A DNA stretch of 6,518 bases from an uncultured Lachnospiraceae bacterium. GTDB taxonomy: Bacteria > Bacillota > Clostridia > Lachnospirales > Lachnospiraceae. The translations under genes were made by a program, and so were the position numbers. The notes under the pieces are model-generated. The model saw only the letters and a list, made by a program, of their open reading frames with translations, did no database searches and was not told the DNA's origin. Where the stretch lies: contig CAMWYL010000188.1 of the NCBI GenBank assembly GCA_947178465.1, positions 1 through 6,518 of the forward strand, written 5' to 3'. Shown piece after piece: positions 5,710 to 6,518 of the stretch (the stretch's first letter is position 1; each line of letters opens with the position of its first letter).

Positions 5710-6518
5710 ATATAAAGCTTGTGTCTTCCGATATCTTACCAGCTATCTTGTTGACCACAATTAAAAGAATAATATTGACTGCCGTATTAAACAGGCCTAC
5801 TGCGGTAGAATAACTGTACTTGGCGCGTTCAATACCCTGTTGATACACATACACCGCAATCACATCACTGGTCGCCTTATTCAAATCCGTCTGCAACAGC
5901 CACACCTTTTCAAATCCTACGTTCATCAGGCCACCCGCACTCATAATCAGGTTCAGGACCATGATGGAAGTCAACTCCGGTATGTCGATATGAAGAATAC
6001 GTTGGAACATGGATGCGCCGTCTACCTTTGCCGCCTCATACAGCGAAGTATCGACATTCGCCAGCGTTGCCATATAAACAATGATACCCCATCCGGCATC
6101 CTGCCAAATACCGGACGCTATATATATCGTACGGAACGCCGAGGACTCTGTCAGAAAATCCACGGAAGTTCCCGCTATCAGGTTGATAAGGCCGCCCGAG
6201 GGACTTAAAAATATCCGGATCATACCGCAGATAACCATTGTGGAAATGAAATGCGGTGCGTAAAGGATTGTCTGCGTAAATCTCTTAAAACGGTGGAAGC
6301 GCAGTTGATTAATCATCAGCGCCAATATAATCGGAATCGGAAAGCTCCATAATAAGCTGAAGAAGCTCAATAAAATCGTATTCTTAATCATCCTCCCGCA
6401 GCTTGGTGCGCTGAAAAAGCGCTGGAACCATTCCAAGCCTACCCATTCGCTCCCCCACATGCCACGGCTGGCCTTGTAATCCCGAAACGCTATCTGTATT
6501 CCGTACATTGGTATGTAC
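5708..6518 (-). CDS. ABC sugar transporter permease, LplB/YteP (MalF/UgpA) type, 5' end beyond window
   Basis: This is the first membrane subunit of the importer. An internal ATG at 6508 could be mistaken for the start, but the codons before it encode Y-I-P. The joined sequence YIPMYGIQIAFRDY is the conserved end of the first membrane segment in LplB/YteP-type permeases. The gene therefore runs off the right edge and probably lacks only a few dozen N-terminal residues. About 269 residues are visible. Counting from that ATG, membrane segments lie near 43-66, 79-101, 127-147, 181-197 and 235-254. The EAA coupling loop is LYEAAKVDGASMFQRI at about 157-171, followed by DIPEL. The C-terminus (VVNKIAGKISEDTSFI) matches the family ending. 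It ends at TAG 5710-5708, 10 bases before the next permease. The operon promoter and any regulator would lie further right, outside the window. Confidence 0.93.
   Translation of the reverse strand, partial: YIPMYGIQIAFRDYKASRGMWGSEWVGLEWFQRFFSAPSCGRMIKNTILLSFFSLLWSFPIPIILALMINQLRFHRFKRFTQTILYAPHFISTMVICGMIRIFLSPSGGLINLIAGTSVDFLTESSAFRTIYIASGIWQDAGWGIIVYMATLANVDTSLYEAAKVDGASMFQRILHIDIPELTSIMVLNLIMSAGGLMNVGFEKVWLLQTDLNKATSDVIAVYVYQQGIERAKYSYSTAVGLFNTAVNIILLIVVNKIAGKISEDTSFI

Noticed and set aside
6506..6508. ATG as the start of the right-hand permease
   Set aside because: The codons upstream to the window edge encode Y-I-P, continuing the conserved YIPMYGIQIAF motif, so this Met is internal.

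Overview
The window looks like Firmicutes chromosome, most likely a gut anaerobe of the Lachnospiraceae or a relative. This is inferred from the mid-range base composition, strong AGGAGG-type ribosome binding sites, the LplABC-type ABC transporter and the neighbouring leucine-rich-repeat protein. No RNA gene, mobile element, CRISPR array or phage signal was seen. Coding density is high, and the longest gap between genes is about 105 bases.

Layout: positions 1-489 on the + strand are the 3' end of a leucine-rich-repeat (LRR) protein that enters from the left edge. Positions 490-594 are a convergent intergenic region with a perfect 18-bp inverted repeat (500-517 / 526-543), the probable terminator. 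Everything from 595 to the right edge is one tightly packed minus-strand operon. In transcription order it holds an LplB/UgpA-type permease (5' end beyond the window), an LplC/UgpE-type permease, a large lipoprotein solute-binding protein, a cytoplasmic GH32 beta-fructofuranosidase and a PfkB-family fructokinase. Gaps between these genes are 10, 22, 30 and 2 bases.

The genes form a coherent pathway. The lipoprotein captures a fructose-containing saccharide outside the cell, and the two permeases import it unphosphorylated. The GH32 enzyme, which has no signal peptide, splits off fructose inside, and the fructokinase phosphorylates it for glycolysis. Sucrose or short fructo-oligosaccharides are the likely substrates, but the sequence does not decide between them. 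No ATP-binding subunit and no regulator lie in the window. The ATPase is probably a shared MsmK-type protein encoded elsewhere, and any regulator and main promoter would lie beyond the right edge.

This is a recognisable sugar-use locus rather than an undescribed system. The points most worth a second look are the long perfect hairpin at the convergent junction, the use of an LplABC-type importer for a fructan substrate, and the cysteine-rich binding protein.
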